NCBI GenBank assembly: GCA_963662175.1 | Contig: OY759214.1 | Coordinates: 77,140,037-77,204,036 of the forward strand | Direction of reading: 5' to 3' | DNA length: 64,000 nucleotides | Source: Aradus depressus | Lineage: Eukaryota > Arthropoda > Insecta > Hemiptera > Aradidae | Shown here: positions 46,321-57,524 of the stretch, piece after piece | Position numbering within the stretch: position 1 is the stretch's first letter | How the letters are laid out: every line of letters starts with the position of its first letter | The notes under the pieces: generated by a model | The model's input: the letters and a program-made list of their open reading frames with translations, nothing else | Database searches by the model: none | Told to the model about the DNA's origin: nothing | Program-made: the position numbers and the translations under genes

Positions 46321-46379
46321 GGTTCTGAAAAACTTGAAATTTTGAATTTCAGACCGATTACAGAACCTAGTCAATAAAA

Positions 46380-46861
46380 GTGCAATATGTGTTGCAGTTG
46401 CAGCGCTGTTCTTAACCAAGACACAGCGGTTTAACTCTAACTTAAACTTCCGTTCCTTTCCACAACTTTTATCTTAGATATTCTCTCGCCTATATTCCAT
46501 GTCTGTCCTAACAAACTTGTTCACACAATCTCAACTATTTACATTATTCTTATTAAAACTTAGACCATCTTTTCCGCCAAATATTGTCATGATATTCTCC
46601 GATTCTTCTAACTCTTGGAATAATTTGTAGAAAACTTTCTTCTTTACCAAGAACTTTTGCCCTTTAGTTTTGAACTTGTCTTTTATTCACCGTCAGTTCA
46701 TTTGTTTCTTCTCTTCCTGACTTTTAGTATAAAATATATTATGCCAACTATATTTGCACTTTTCTCTTTATATTTTTAATTTATTTAATTTCTAGAAATG
46801 TACAAATTCATTTAAATAAAAAATTCAGAGTTGTAAAATTCCATGAAGTAATTTCTGAGAA
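46380..46861. other. Unexplained T-rich stretch
   Basis: Nothing recognised. Confidence 0.3.
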
Positions 46862-47154
46862 ATAATAACCGAGAATCACCGGCAATCCTCAGCAGGAATT
46901 AGCTAATTTTGTGATTTTTCTCCAAAATTAATTAACCGTTCCGGCTAAAAATCCATAGTTAACTTACATAGGGACTTTTTAATCCGTATACTAAATTTTG
47001 TGTATATATGTACTTTACTTCGACAGTTAGTGGGGTTTTTGTGTTAGACCACCTCCTGAGATCCCCCCCCCCCTTTCCATGGTCCGATATTGCTGAAATT
47101 TGACAGGTTATGTCCTCATTGGGTTTTGACTTATGATTATGAAAATTTATGTCG
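46862..47154 (-). repeat. Family B repeat
   Basis: Diverged tail GAGAATCACCGGC at 46871, then two modules. Confidence 0.75.
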
Positions 47155-47479
47155 ATACATTCATTATAATATATCATGTCTTAGTAAGATGTTGTGGGAC
47201 GAGATTTCTTATAGAAATAAAAGAGACGTTGTCTTCCCACTGTTTTATTTTTGACCAGAACCGGTTTTCAAAGCAAAACAGCGTCATTATCAGTGGTACA
47301 TCCCACCCACATAGCGTAGCGGTTAAAAGCCGGTTCTCCCTTGGCCAGTTCTCCTTTAACCGCTACGGTGTGTGAGTGGGATGTACCACTGATGATGATG
47401 CTCTTGCGATGAAAACTGGTTCTGGTCAAATATGAAATAGTGGGAAGACGTCTTTTATTTCTATGAGATACTTTCATTA
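47155..47479 (-). mobile_element. Palindromic Penelope-like insertion (301 bp)
   Basis: ATACATTCATTA (47155-47166) and ATACTTTCATTA (47468-47479) are a probable 12-bp target duplication with one mismatch. Inverted arms carry hammerhead-like cores: minus strand near 47287-47302 (one core change), plus strand CTGATGA at 47391. The centre holds CCCACCCACATAGCG and its inverse. The single-sided extension is on the left, so the element is in reverse orientation. Confidence 0.75.
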
Positions 47480-47535
47480 CTTCGGGCCCAAGTACATTTT
47501 ACAAAATACCGCTATTATTTATGACCTAATCGAAA
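47478..47535 (+). repeat. Family E fragment
   Basis: TACTTCGGGCCCAAGTAC, ATTTTACAAAATACCGCT. Confidence 0.6.
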
Positions 47536-47929
47536 ATCAGTCATAAATGTTGTAAAAAATATTAAATATGTTTTTTTGAAGTGCGAGTTAATTAAAATGA
47601 CATCTTGAAACTCATTTAGATATTTGTTTGACACGAGAAAACGCTTAGCCCTATCAGAAAATTTGTCCTTCAGCCGATCAGCCGTTAGATCAGTCAATAT
47701 TAATATAGGCAAAGAGTAGAAAAAGAACAATAAACGTTCAAAAAAATTATTGAATAAAAAGATTAATAAATCAATGGGCTTTTTGAACGCTTACATATCT
47801 GGCCCGTTTGTCATAATCAATAGCTAGTCTTATATAGCCGGTTCAATCGTCTTTGGGTTAGGGGGAGACAGGGACCCCCGGGGCACCCAACCTGCAGAGC
47901 CAACCATACCAAGCATATAGTCTCCGGAC
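47536..47929. other. Unexplained stretch
   Basis: No feature recognised. Confidence 0.3.
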
Positions 47930-48145
47930 CGCCATGTAACGTTTCCTCCAAAGGACGCTTTTTCATCGCTCTGGTGAGCGTGAGATGTACTCTACTATGG
48001 ACTCTTAAATATTGGCTACCCAGGTTTATTCACCTAAGGTATAGGTATAGGTCTATAATAACATGTACCTGACGATGTAAAGGCTTGACCATCGCCTCAT
48101 CTCCCAGATAAAAAATCTAAATACCTCGGCCAGATTTGGAACCAG
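47930..48145 (-). repeat. SINE copy, strongly diverged
   Basis: Recognised by CTCTGGTGAGCGTGAG, TTATTCACCTAAGG and CTCCCAGATAAAAAATC in the right order. Confidence 0.65.
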
Positions 48146-48175
48146 CGTTCTTGAACTCAGAAGTAGTATGTTTAA

Positions 48176-48290
48176 TCATCGAGCTCAGGGTCGCGGGTTC
48201 GCAAACCTCCATCTCGGAAATGAAAAACTTGAAGTATGCCGTCCTTCGGATGGGACGTTATGCCAGGTACTCGTTAAAAATCCCTTAAAT
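48176..48290 (+). repeat. SINE fragment, opposite orientation to its neighbour
   Basis: GAGCTCAGGGTCGCGGGTTC (B-box region with one extra base) and the GCCGTCCTTCGGATGGGACG block. Confidence 0.8.
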
Positions 48291-48534
48291 GAACCAGACG
48301 TTAGGTTATCAGGCCTCAAACAATGTTCTGAAATATTTTTAAATTACAAGTCACCCGAGCACCTTGTTACGAGCATGACTAGAGATCCATTATACGGGGC
48401 ATTAAACGGAAATTAATTTTCAACATTTTAGTAATACCACAGTCTTACCCCAAACCTTAAGAAAATATGCAAAACCGATTAATCGAATTTCCAGGGATAA
48501 GGAAGTTAAAAAAAATAAGAGGCTCATAATTACA

Positions 48535-49010
48535 TTTTACTTCTCCAGCTATAAGAAGTATAGGGGAAGTTATGTAAGAGGTCAGGTATTTCATGTTGTG
48601 TTAATCGGAATTTTATGTTTTTCAACCCCCATTTTAAGAAGTCTCCAGCACGGATTAATTGAATACGTTTTCGCTCCAAGTCCAAAGACATTACAATGGC
48701 TATCAATAGGGTTTTTGATTTGAACACCCTTCAATCTTCCCTTTGATTTCTTCACTTGAATTTCGTGGATTTAATGTACGTATTGACACGAAATTTGACC
48801 ATTTCGGTGCAATGAAGCAAAGGGACAAGGGAGAGCTTAACACAAAAACCCTTATAACTCCCGATGTATCAACACAAAATTTAGTATGAGGTTTCAGAAG
48901 TGCTATTGATTTTTAGCCAAATGTTTAATTAGTTTTGGAGGGAGAGCGAAAACTTAGTTGATTAATTTGTGGTGGGGAAGTACATTGTCGATAGTTTTAC
49001 TAAACACTTT
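48535..49010 (+). repeat. Family B repeat
   Basis: 5' end CTATAAGAAGTATAGGGG at 48550, modules, and a degraded tail at 48975-49000. Confidence 0.7.
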
Positions 49011-49014
49011 TACT

Positions 49015-49550
49015 CACGCAGATATACGCAATATAAGGGAAATTATGTAATTGGTCTGAAGTTTTATCCTTAGTTTTCAACGGAATTTCGTGTTTTCCGA
49101 CTCCCTGATTCCAAAAATACTATTCAAAACTCCCAATAGAATGAATTTATTGACACAAAATTTTATATGTGTATCCAGAATCCCATAACGACGATATCTA
49201 TTATTGATTTTCAGTCAAATGTGTCAAAGGGAAGATGTGATTAGGGGAGGGCATAACACAAAAACTCTAACTGCCGTTGTAATGAATGTATTGACACGAA
49301 ATTTTATATGTATGTCCAGAATCTCATGACGACTATATCTATTGATTTTCAGTCAGGATGACTATGTCTATTGATTTTCAGTTAAATCTGTCAAAGGGAA
49401 GACGGGATTAGGGGAGGGCTTAACACATAAACGATAACTGCCGTTGTAATTAATTTATTGACACGAAATTTAGCATGAAGATTCAAAAGGGGGGAAGCGA
49501 AAGCATTAAATAATTCGTGCTGGGAATGTACACATCCGGTGATTCAACGA
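49015..49550 (+). repeat. Family B repeat with three modules
   Basis: 5' end, then modules at 49140, 49280 and 49440 (GCCGTTGTAATGAATG); a ~33-bp internal duplication (GACTATATCTATTGATTTTC). Tail at 49520-49545. Confidence 0.75.
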
Positions 49551-49974
49551 GTGTTAAGAGAAGGCTGCCCTATGAAACGACTGACGTGGCCGCATGGACG
49601 AGTCATCTTAATGTAGCTTTCAGAAGAGCTTTGACAGATGTTCTTTGTCCAGTGAAACTTTTTATATTTCGTATTTTGTGGTCTCTGTTTTTCCAAAGAA
49701 CTCCCTTTAAGAGTACTTGTCCAGTAGCCTGGTAACCGAGCTGACTCCAGACATGCACGACCCATTCCTGGAGCCTCACATCTCCACAACTTTCTGAAGT
49801 TCGAACACTGGGTTTTGTATTTGAGACGTCCGTCTCCACAAGTTTCCTCATCACGTCTATCTCCACCAACTTCCTCAACTTTTTTGTCTAGTTTGAAATA
49901 TCTTTTTCTCATAATGCCAAAGAGGAAAGTTAAGTATATTTTTGATTTACTGCAATTGGACTCTTTTCTTCACA
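49551..49974. other. Unexplained stretch
   Basis: A minus-strand ORF of 122 codons (49912-49544) partly consists of short internal repeats; no domain recognised. Confidence 0.3.
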
Positions 49975-50260
49975 GACATAAATAAAATTTAGTAGGTACA
50001 TCCTGGTTATCGGGCAAGTTATTGTATTTTTGCAGACAAGGGGAATCAGAGGGGGCTCAACTGAAAAACCACAATAACTCCGATGTAATGAACGTATCGA
50101 CATGAAATTTCATATTTCAAGTCAAAATCCAATGAGAACATAACCTTTCATCATTTCAGTGGTATCGCTGTAAGTGAAATAATGAGTTTTAGCTCAAACG
50201 GTTGATTAGCTTTGAAGGAAGAGCGAAAAATTAATTGATTAATTCTTGCCGTATTGGCAT
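49975..50260 (+). repeat. Family B repeat
   Basis: Module with CTCCGATGTAATGAACG and the ACGGTTGATTAGCTTTGAAG block; tail decayed. Confidence 0.65.
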
Positions 50261-50394
50261 GTACCTCGAAAACCGGACGACCTGTTAAAAAATCATATTT
50301 CATAAAAATTATGAATTTTAATATTCTTTACAACTGTTACTTGAGAAGATTTTTGATTAAATCATAAACATAAGCTGTATCTTGTAAAATAGTT

Positions 50395-50640
50395 TGTTCC
50401 CGGGAAAAAGTGGTTTCAATTTTCCAAAATCCAATCAGGTAGAACATGTGACTCCTTCATTCCAAATTTCAAGTTCATAGCTACAATCGTTTTTACGGTA
50501 GAGAGCTCACACCTTTTCAATCACATACACACACGCACAGACAGACAATCATCGCGAATATGGTCAAAACGTATTCAGAGGACCTTGAAACCTCGATCTC
50601 GGATTTTCACACAATTACAATATTATAGATATTAAAAAAA
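50395..50640 (+). repeat. Family C repeat, longest copy
   Basis: TTCCCGGGAAAAAGTGG, GAACATGTGACTCCTTCATT, GCTACAATCGTTTTTACGG, GGTCAAAACGTATTCAGAGG, CCTCGATCTCGGATTTTCAC. Confidence 0.8.
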
Positions 50641-50818
50641 TTGAAATATTAATAAATATATCGTATAGAAAATGACACAAATAAATAAAATATCCGTGTT
50701 TCTCTGACTTGTCTGGGATGATGGTTGGACAATAGTTTCTTATATTATACGTATAAGAAGAAGTAAAAATATTATTCATCTCAAATGTGTTTGTATTCTA
50801 TGATTTAATATCGATTGA

Positions 50819-50833
50819 TTATTATATTATTAT

Positions 50834-50869
<36 letters not shown>

Positions 50870-50952
50870 ATAATATATATATATATAATAATAATATATT
50901 ATTATTTTATATATATATATATAAAATAATAATAATATAATATAATAATTTG
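50819..50952. repeat. AT/ATT low-complexity palindromic tract
   Basis: Alternating AT and ATT/AAT runs able to form several hairpins. Confidence 0.9.
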
Positions 50953-51372
50953 TATTGTTTAAAAGGATCACCCCTGTACAATTGAGTCAGAGACCATTAT
51001 TTTTTCAATATTAACATAATAATGACACATATAAAGGAATACACATATAAAACAATAATGACACATATAAAGGAACCTTTAACAAACTAAATAAATAACA
51101 TAAATAAATAAAAAAAGTATAAATAAAATAAGTAATTACAAATTAATAATAATAATTAACAAAGGCAGTAAATATGGAGTGGGGAAGTAGGTATTGAATA
51201 TCAATATAATATGGAAGTTGAAGTACATTATTCATTAACAATGAATGATCTAAGGTTCAGAAAGCTGATTAAATAATAGAAAATGTTTGAGATATCATTC
51301 TTATTATGGGCCAGGAGTACTGTATGAAAGTTGGATCGGTCTATACTGATACTCTGAGGAAGGAAGTGGCTT
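50953..51372. other. Unexplained AT-rich stretch
   Basis: ACACATATAAA...AATAATG is repeated three times (51010-51070). Otherwise nothing. Confidence 0.35.
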
Positions 51373-52165
51373 CTAATGGGGGAAGATATCGGACAGGTGA
51401 TATACGTCTTCCAATTCGTTTTTATTGCAAATTGTACAAAGTTCTTGGGGATTAACGGTGTATACATTATTTTTGTAACTGATTTTAAGATAGTACTTGC
51501 GTGCTTTGATGTGTGCGAAAGGAGCATTCAGGTTTAGGTATGGTTGGAGTTGATCTGGTTTGTAAATATTGGGATAAAAGGTGTTGTATCGGCATTCTAA
51601 AAGGTAATATTTATCTTTATTCTTCAGATGATTCACATATGAATCCAAAACCCTGGGCAGAGAGTTTTTTAGCATTACCGGATCCAATATAATTAATAAT
51701 TCTCCCTCCCCAATTTCATTTCAAATGCTTTTTACTTGGGACACCCAATTGAATTCTGTCGCATTTGGCTTCTGTAAGATTAATTCCCTTAGTTTTAAGT
51801 AACGAATTTTGGGGTACCTACTGTTATCCATCTCCAGGATCCTAACTATCCATCTGAGCTAGTAGTTCAACAGTTTCCAGGCTCGGTGCGTCAAGTTAAA
51901 TTCAAGTCTTATCATGGAGGATGGGGTACTTCTGGGCAGGGAGAGGAGCCTTTTAAAAAAGTTAAGATGTACCCTCTCGTTTAGGTATGATTGGAGTTGA
52001 TCTGGGTTGTAAATATTGGGATAAAAGGGTTTGTATCGGCGTTCTAAAAGGTAATATTTATCTTTATTCTTCAGATGATTCACATATGCATCCGAAACCC
52101 TGGGCAGGGAGTTTTTTAGCATTACCGGATCCAATGTATTTAATAATTCTCCCTCCCCCGATTGA
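51373..52165 (-). pseudogene. LINE ORF2 C-terminus with internal tandem duplication
   Basis: Minus strand from 52165 reads DPVMLKNSLPRVSDAYVNHL, YYLLERRYKPFYPN, then HLNFFKRLLSLPRSTP, a stop, MDNSRYPKIRYLKLRELI, NWVSQVKSI, a stop, then DPVMLKNSLPRVLDSYVNHL again and a zinc-knuckle-like CTICNKNELEDVYHL. FFxRLLxLPxxTP and MDxSRYPK are typical of the C-terminal part of LINE ORF2. The DPVMLKN block occurs twice (52165-51985, 51710-51535), a tandem duplication of about 450 bp. Two stops kill it. Confidence 0.75.
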
Positions 52166-52663
52166 TGAATATAATTATCATGTTATAGTTATTCGGAAAT
52201 ATATATTATTATTATTAATGTGTAACCATAAGTACCATCTGTGTGATTAACCGGGCTTATCCGAAATGCGGTTCGTCGGAATATTTTCTCTCCATAAAAC
52301 CTCTGCCTGACGTCGAAGTCACGATGATGTCTCCTTCCGTTACATGTCAGTTCAAATCAAATTTCCATAGAGGCGAGTTGAGTTGGACAGTTGTAAAACG
52401 GCAGTTAAGCTATTTGAAGTATAACTTACTTTAGACTAGTAAGTTTGAAGTTGGGCCACATCCCTACCATATAAAAACGGGGGCAGGTTGCCCTCTCTGG
52501 TAAAGTTGAAGTCTACTTCATGTTTGCCCTCTCTTTGCCTCAAGGGAAATGCCCTAATTAAATTACTAGAGACAACAAACATGCCGGCTAACCTTTCCAT
52601 AACCTGCCTCTCAACAAGGTTTTCGTTCAAATCCCCCTCCCTTTCTCCCCCCTCCCCACCCCA
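52166..52663. other. Unexplained stretch
   Basis: No convincing gene or repeat. Confidence 0.3.
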
Positions 52664-52799
52664 CTTATTTTTACTTTCTTATACCTATAGTATAAAGGAA
52701 GTATAGTAGACTCTCCCTTATCCGGCGTTGCTGGGACCGACGTGACGCCGGATAACGGAAATCATCAATTAATGAGAAAAAATATATCAATTAAAGCAT

Positions 52800-53098
52800 A
52801 AAAAAAGTGTTTAATAGAAATAAAAGACGTTGTTTTATTTTATACCAGAACCGGTTTTCGACGCAACAGCGTCATCATCAGTGGTTCATCCCACCCACAC
52901 AGCACAGCGGTTGGAAGATAACTGGCTATACTCTTCCAACCGCTATGCTGTGTGGGTGGGATGAACCACTGATGATGACGCTGTTGCGTCGAAAACCGGC
53001 TCTGGTATAAAATAAAACAGTGGGAAGACAACGTCTTTTATTTCTATTAGAAATCTCGTCCCACAACATCTTACTATCACATATGAAAAAAACTGTTT
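52800..53098 (+). mobile_element. Palindromic Penelope-like insertion (273 bp), best-preserved copy
   Basis: Target duplication AAAAAAAGTGTTT (52800-52812) / AAAAAAACTGTTT (53086-53098). The arms are nearly perfect inverted copies. Each has CTGATGA, T, GACGC-TGTT-GCGTC, GAAA (minus 52860-52881; plus 52969-52994). The centre is CCCACCCACACAGC...CCAACCGCT and its inverse. A ~37-nt extension, AAATCTCGTCCCACAACATC then TTACTATCACATATG, is on the right only. Confidence 0.9.
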
Positions 53099-53408
53099 TT
53101 AAGTGAGCTCAGGAATAAAACAAGTATGTATTTTGTTGATAACATTTATTAAATTGACAAATATGTACATACTGAACATTGATTTATTATATGTACATTT
53201 ATTTATCCAAGCATTAAAAAGATATTTTGAAATCTGCGTTTAATTAAGTGAAGTAATAAAATATTGTATTAGTGTTCCCTTCATTATAAATACAATAATG
53301 TACATATGTATGTACAATAAAAATACATAAAAGATTCGTGAGTTACGGATTTATTATGTACTCGTGGCTCATATAATTGATAATCTAATAATTTAATGTT
53401 AATTTTAT

Positions 53409-53676
53409 AATTTTAGTTTTTCGTTGTTTCCGGCATTTTTTCCTCCAGAGGTGTCTTCTTTTTTCTTCGTTGGACAATATTTCGGGACAATTGCAGGTCC
53501 CTTCTTCTGGTCACTATTAACTTATTAGTTCATAGTGACCAGAAGAAGGGACCTGCAATTGTCCCGAAATATTGTCCAACGAAGAAAAAAGAAGACACCT
53601 CTGGAGGAAAAAATGCCGGAAACAACGAAAAATGGAACATCCCAGAGAAGTTTAAGAAACACATTAATTTTAGTTT
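53409..53676 (+). mobile_element. Palindromic Penelope-like insertion (246 bp) with 11-bp target duplication
   Basis: AATTTTAGTTT at 53409-53419 and 53666-53676. Arms contain CAGAAGA, A, GGGAC...GTCCC, GAAATATTGTCC. The right-side extension (TGGAACATCCCAGAGAAG, TTTAAGAAACACATT) matches that of 40630-40859. Confidence 0.9.
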
Positions 53677-53985
53677 AACAAATTTGATATTATTTTGCGA
53701 GCGCCAGATAAGGGAGCGCGCCGGTTAACAGAACGCCGGATAAGGGAGAGTCTACTGTATTGTAATCGTGCGAAAATCCGAGATCGAGGTTTCAACTGAT
53801 CTCGTTTCCAGTACCCCTGAATACGTTTTGACCATTTTCGCAATGATGTCTATCTGTAAGTGAAAAGTTGTGATCTCTCTCTCGCAAAAACGATTGTAAC
53901 TATTGAAATTTGAAATTACGGAATCACATGTTCTATGAATACATTTCATCAATTATATTCCGTGCTTCGACTTCCCGGTCTAAAA

Positions 53986-54533
53986 TAATTAAGAAAGATT
54001 GACCAACGATGTAATAGGAAGGGTCAAGCTTGTGGTCGAATTTCTGCCAAGCTCTCAGCACTAAATGTCCCTTATTCAGGACCTGAAAAGTGCTGGGGTT
54101 TCAATACCTTTGTACTCTGATAGATATAATCTTTTATATCATCTCATATCTTTGTTATCCTGCGTATAAGAAAGTCAAGTGTTAGCAACATAAAAGTTTT
54201 ATATAAAAGAAATTTTTCTAAAAAGTAATATCTTCTTGGATAATAAAAATAAAATAAAATAAAAAAAAATCTTTTCTTCCTCAAAATTCTCACGCTCCGA
54301 GCTCCATCATAAAAATTGATATTACCCTGGAGCCTTGCTGATAACACAGGTTATGGCTGAGTATTTGTCACATTATTATCAAAATAGCTTTCTCTTATTC
54401 ATACTCATATTTTTTGGAGTTGAAATGGCTTTCATTCGTATGTTTCATTAAACGAGTGCAACTGTCCTCCCAAAAACATATTTTAAATTTATTAACTAAT
54501 TGAAATATTTCAAAAAACACTAGTTTCTAAGAT

Positions 54534-54534
<1 letters not shown>
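53986..54534. other. Unexplained stretch
   Basis: No gene or repeat recognised. Confidence 0.3.

Positions 54535-54584
<50 letters not shown>
54535..54584. repeat. (GA)n microsatellite
   Basis: About 24 uninterrupted AG units. Confidence 0.95.
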
Positions 54585-54586
<2 letters not shown>

Positions 54587-54611
54587 TGTGAGAGAGAAAG
54601 AGTGAATAAAA

Positions 54612-54711
54612 TCACATTGTAACTCTATTGTGAACTACGTAACCTTATTGTGAACTATTTAACTACATTGTGAACTACGTAACTCTATTGTAAACTACGT
54701 AACTCTATTGA
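54612..54711. repeat. 20-bp tandem repeat, about 5 copies
   Basis: Unit AACTCTATTGTGAACTACGT with small changes. Confidence 0.85.
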
Positions 54712-54924
54712 ATGCCTCATGACTTTATGTTGTACTGCTCTACTAAAATAGAGTTTAAATTTGTTTTATATTCTTTCAATATTTATCCTACGAAGAAATT
54801 CTTGTGTTTTATAATGTATGAGGGGATGGGAGAGAAAGAAGGAGATGCAAATGCAATTTCGACGAAAATATGGGAATATTCAGAGAGAATTGATAGATAC
54901 AGTATATCTTCAATAATTATATAA

Positions 54925-55035
54925 TTATAGGGGAAGTTACGTGATCGGTCAGAATTACGATGTTGAATTTATGACCCTCTAATTCCAAAAACAAAAAAAA
55001 TAATTTGTTGTATGAGAACAGGATAACTCCAGATA
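54925..55035 (+). repeat. Family B 5' part
   Basis: AGGGGAAGTTACGTGATCGG, the A-rich run and AACAGGATAACTCCAGAT. Confidence 0.65.
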
Positions 55036-55333
55036 AGAGGACCTACCGGCGTATATCAGGCTCAGAGGAAGCTTGCTAGCCTCTTGAACGCAAGATCTCA
55101 GGTTCGAAACCAGGACGAGGCCTTTAGGTTTTTTTTTCTGGGAGATAAAAAAAAAACCTTGAGCACGCAGTCCTTTGGATGGGACGTTTAGCGATGCCGG
55201 CGAGCCCGTGCGATGTCAGGTTCTCGTTAAAGATTCTAATTTAGGTAATTAAACCTAAGTAGGCAACATTTAGAGTCGATGTCCCGATAAAATCGGTCTC
55301 ATGCCCACTAGAACGGCGAAAGAGCTCTTTGGT
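55036..55333 (+). repeat. SINE copy
   Basis: B box GGTTCGAAACC at 55099; the body matches with scattered changes; tail lost. Confidence 0.85.
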
Positions 55334-55480
55334 GGCAACTCCCGATAGAATGAATGTGTTAAAAAAACATTTTCATGTGTATCCATAACCCCATAAACAC
55401 ACCTATTGATTTTTAGTCAAAGGGACGTTGGCGATTCCTGGGGTTTAGCACAAAAACTAATTTTTTGACATAACTCGATG
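55334..55480 (+). repeat. Family B module
   Basis: GGCAACTCCCGATAGAATGA directly follows the SINE. It probably continues 54925-55035, the SINE having inserted between them. Confidence 0.65.
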
Positions 55481-55914
55481 AATGTCATTATTTTTTTCTT
55501 GTTTCATGGTGCATCTCAATTCTTCAGGTCTGCCTTGATCCTCTGCTGAGTTAGTTTTTAATAGCGATACACCTGTTTTCATTTCTGCATAAGAAACCGT
55601 GGATGAGGTTAGATTTTCAGATTATCAATAAAGGCTTTTCTCATATATTGGCTACAAGTTTCCATACATCATCTCATTTTGTTCTTAACTGCAGACATAA
55701 TACCATGAATGTTATTTCTGCATGAGGAACCATGGAAGAGGTGGGATTCTCAGTACATCAAGAAAGTATTTGGTCCTATATAAGCCACATGTTTCAGTAC
55801 ATCAGCCATCACATTTTTCTGTCCATGTTTGCATATTGGCTGAGAAGCATTTCGAGTAGTAAAAAATCTAATTTTTTGATTTCAAGACATTCTCTACTTG
55901 AAAAAAAAGGTGGG
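55481..55914. other. Unexplained stretch with a diverged duplication
   Basis: TTTCTGCATAAGAAACCGTGG (55584) and TTTCTGCATGAGGAACCATGG (55713), shown here in short form, begin two related ~110-bp blocks that also share GTACATC/ATACATCA and TTTTTCTG-like parts. Function unknown. Confidence 0.4.
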
Positions 55915-56420
55915 TGAATCAGCGGCTATTTACTTCCCCAGCACGAATTAATCAATTAAGTATTCGGTCTCCCTCCAAAATTCAATATTTGACTTAAATA
56001 GTGACTAATGAATCCTTATTATAAATTTTGTGTCGGTACATCGGTAGTTATTGGGATTTTTGAGTTGAGCCGCCCTCTGATCCCCCTTCTTCTCATTCGG
56101 CTGATTCCACTGAAAATTTATAAGTGTCATACTTATAAAGATTTGAATTTACATATGAAATTTCGTGTCAATACATTCATTAAAACGGCAGTTATTACAG
56201 TTATTGCCTCCCCCTTAATCCCCCTCCATTTTGTCTGAAAATTGAAATGTGTCGTCCTTATAAGGTTTTGGATACAAATGTAAATTTTCGTGTTGTTACA
56301 TTCATTATATCGAGAGTTATCGTGTTTACAGACAGAAGTTTTTTTGTTTTTTTGGAATCAGAAAGTCTGCGAGGAAATTGAAATTTCGTTAAAAACTCCT
56401 TATCGAATTTCTGATTACGA
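55915..56420 (-). repeat. Family B repeat, near full length
   Basis: Tail at 55910-55945, three modules, TATCGTGTTTACAGACAGA and the 5' end with GAAAACTCC-like sequence. Confidence 0.8.
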
Positions 56421-56498
56421 AACTTTCTATAACTGAGAATGTAAAAAAAAAATATGTGCAGTTCGAAGCTGCACTGAATATAAATATTCTATTTTTGA

Positions 56499-56793
56499 GG
56501 GCGCCAGTAGCTCAGTGTTAGGCGTGCTTGCCTTCTGAGCTCAAGGTCGTGGGTTCGAAATCCGGCCAAGGCCCTTAGTTGATTTTATCTAAGATGTAAA
56601 ATGAACTTAAGCACGCCGTCCTTCGGATGAGACGTTAAGCGATGGTCCCGAGCCTGTACGATGTCAGGTACACTCATTAAAGGCCCCTGCCCAAGGATAA
56701 TGAGCCCGTATGTGCACCAGAATTACGAAAGATCACTCTGGTAATAGGCTATATGACTCCGTAGTTAAAGCCCGGGCATGGGTCCTAATTACT
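56499..56793 (+). repeat. SINE copy with intact 5' end
   Basis: GGGCGCCAGTAGCTCAGTG start; B box GGTTCGAAATCC with one change; ~45 bp missing before the tail. Confidence 0.9.
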
Positions 56794-57207
56794 AACTATT
56801 CTATTGAAATATTCGTATATGTAACTTTCCAATGATTGCCCCCCCCCCCCCCCTCCCCCCCGTTTTTCTTGTTAATATCCGTAAAATTATTCATTTTAAA
56901 TGATCAATGTTTAATTACCAAATTTAACCTTTTCCGCAGTAATATAGAATAAATGAGATTTCAGTTTCAAATTATCTTTACCAGATTTGTGAAGCACTTT
57001 CAAATTTCCATTAGCTAATGGGAATAATTACTATAACGTTCCAAAAATTCAGGAGATTTGGTTTATTCGCTCCGTTAATCTGACGGAATAATCTTCAAAA
57101 TATAAATAGGTACTAAGTACATTCGACATCAATAAAGCCAGTATTAAAATTACCTCTGGTTTGCTATATGAAATTTATATATGTATATGTATATATGTAT
57201 ATTTTGA
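56794..57207. other. Unexplained stretch with a C run
   Basis: C run at 56840-56860. Nothing else recognised. Confidence 0.3.
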
Positions 57208-57475
57208 GGGAGCAGGTAGCTCCGAGGTAGCTTGCTTCCTGAGCTCAAGAACGCGGGTTCGAAACGAGGGTGATGTTAAGCGATGGTCCCGAAACTGTAC
57301 GATGTGAGGTACTCGTTAAAGACCCCTACTCTAGGTGAATATAGTTTAGAAAAGGCAAAATTTAGGACTCTCATAGTAGAGTTGGGCTCATGTCCACCAG
57401 AGAAACGAAAGAGCGCTCTCGTAGTAGGCGATACAACCTCTTTGATGAAGCCCGGACACAAGTCACAATAACTAT
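57208..57475 (+). repeat. SINE copy, middle deletion
   Basis: GGGAGCAGGTAGCTCC start, GGTTCGAAACG, then directly TGTTAAGCGATGGTCCCGA. Confidence 0.88.
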
Positions 57476-57524
57476 TTGTATATATAGTTATTGTGACTAT
57501 ATATATATACGAATGTTTTTGCTG

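Larger units (their letters stand above)
52704..53757. mobile_element. Pogo/Tigger-like non-autonomous transposon with nested insertions
   Basis: Inverted ends: left TAGTAGACTCTCCCTTATCC then GGCGTT; right in reverse CAGTAGACTCTCCCTTATCC then GGCGTT. TA flanks both ends (52702-52703, 53758-53759). The CAGTAGACTC...TTATCCGG terminus is typical of pogo/Tigger elements. No transposase. Without the two nested palindromic elements it would be about 510 bp, and no ORF appears in that remainder. Confidence 0.88.
52664..53985 (-). repeat. Family C copy split by a pogo-like element
   Basis: The left piece (52664-52703, ...TATAAAGGAAGTA) and the right piece (53758-53985, TATTGTAATCGTGCGAAAAT...) join into the family C sequence found whole at 27320-27493. 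Confidence 0.85.
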
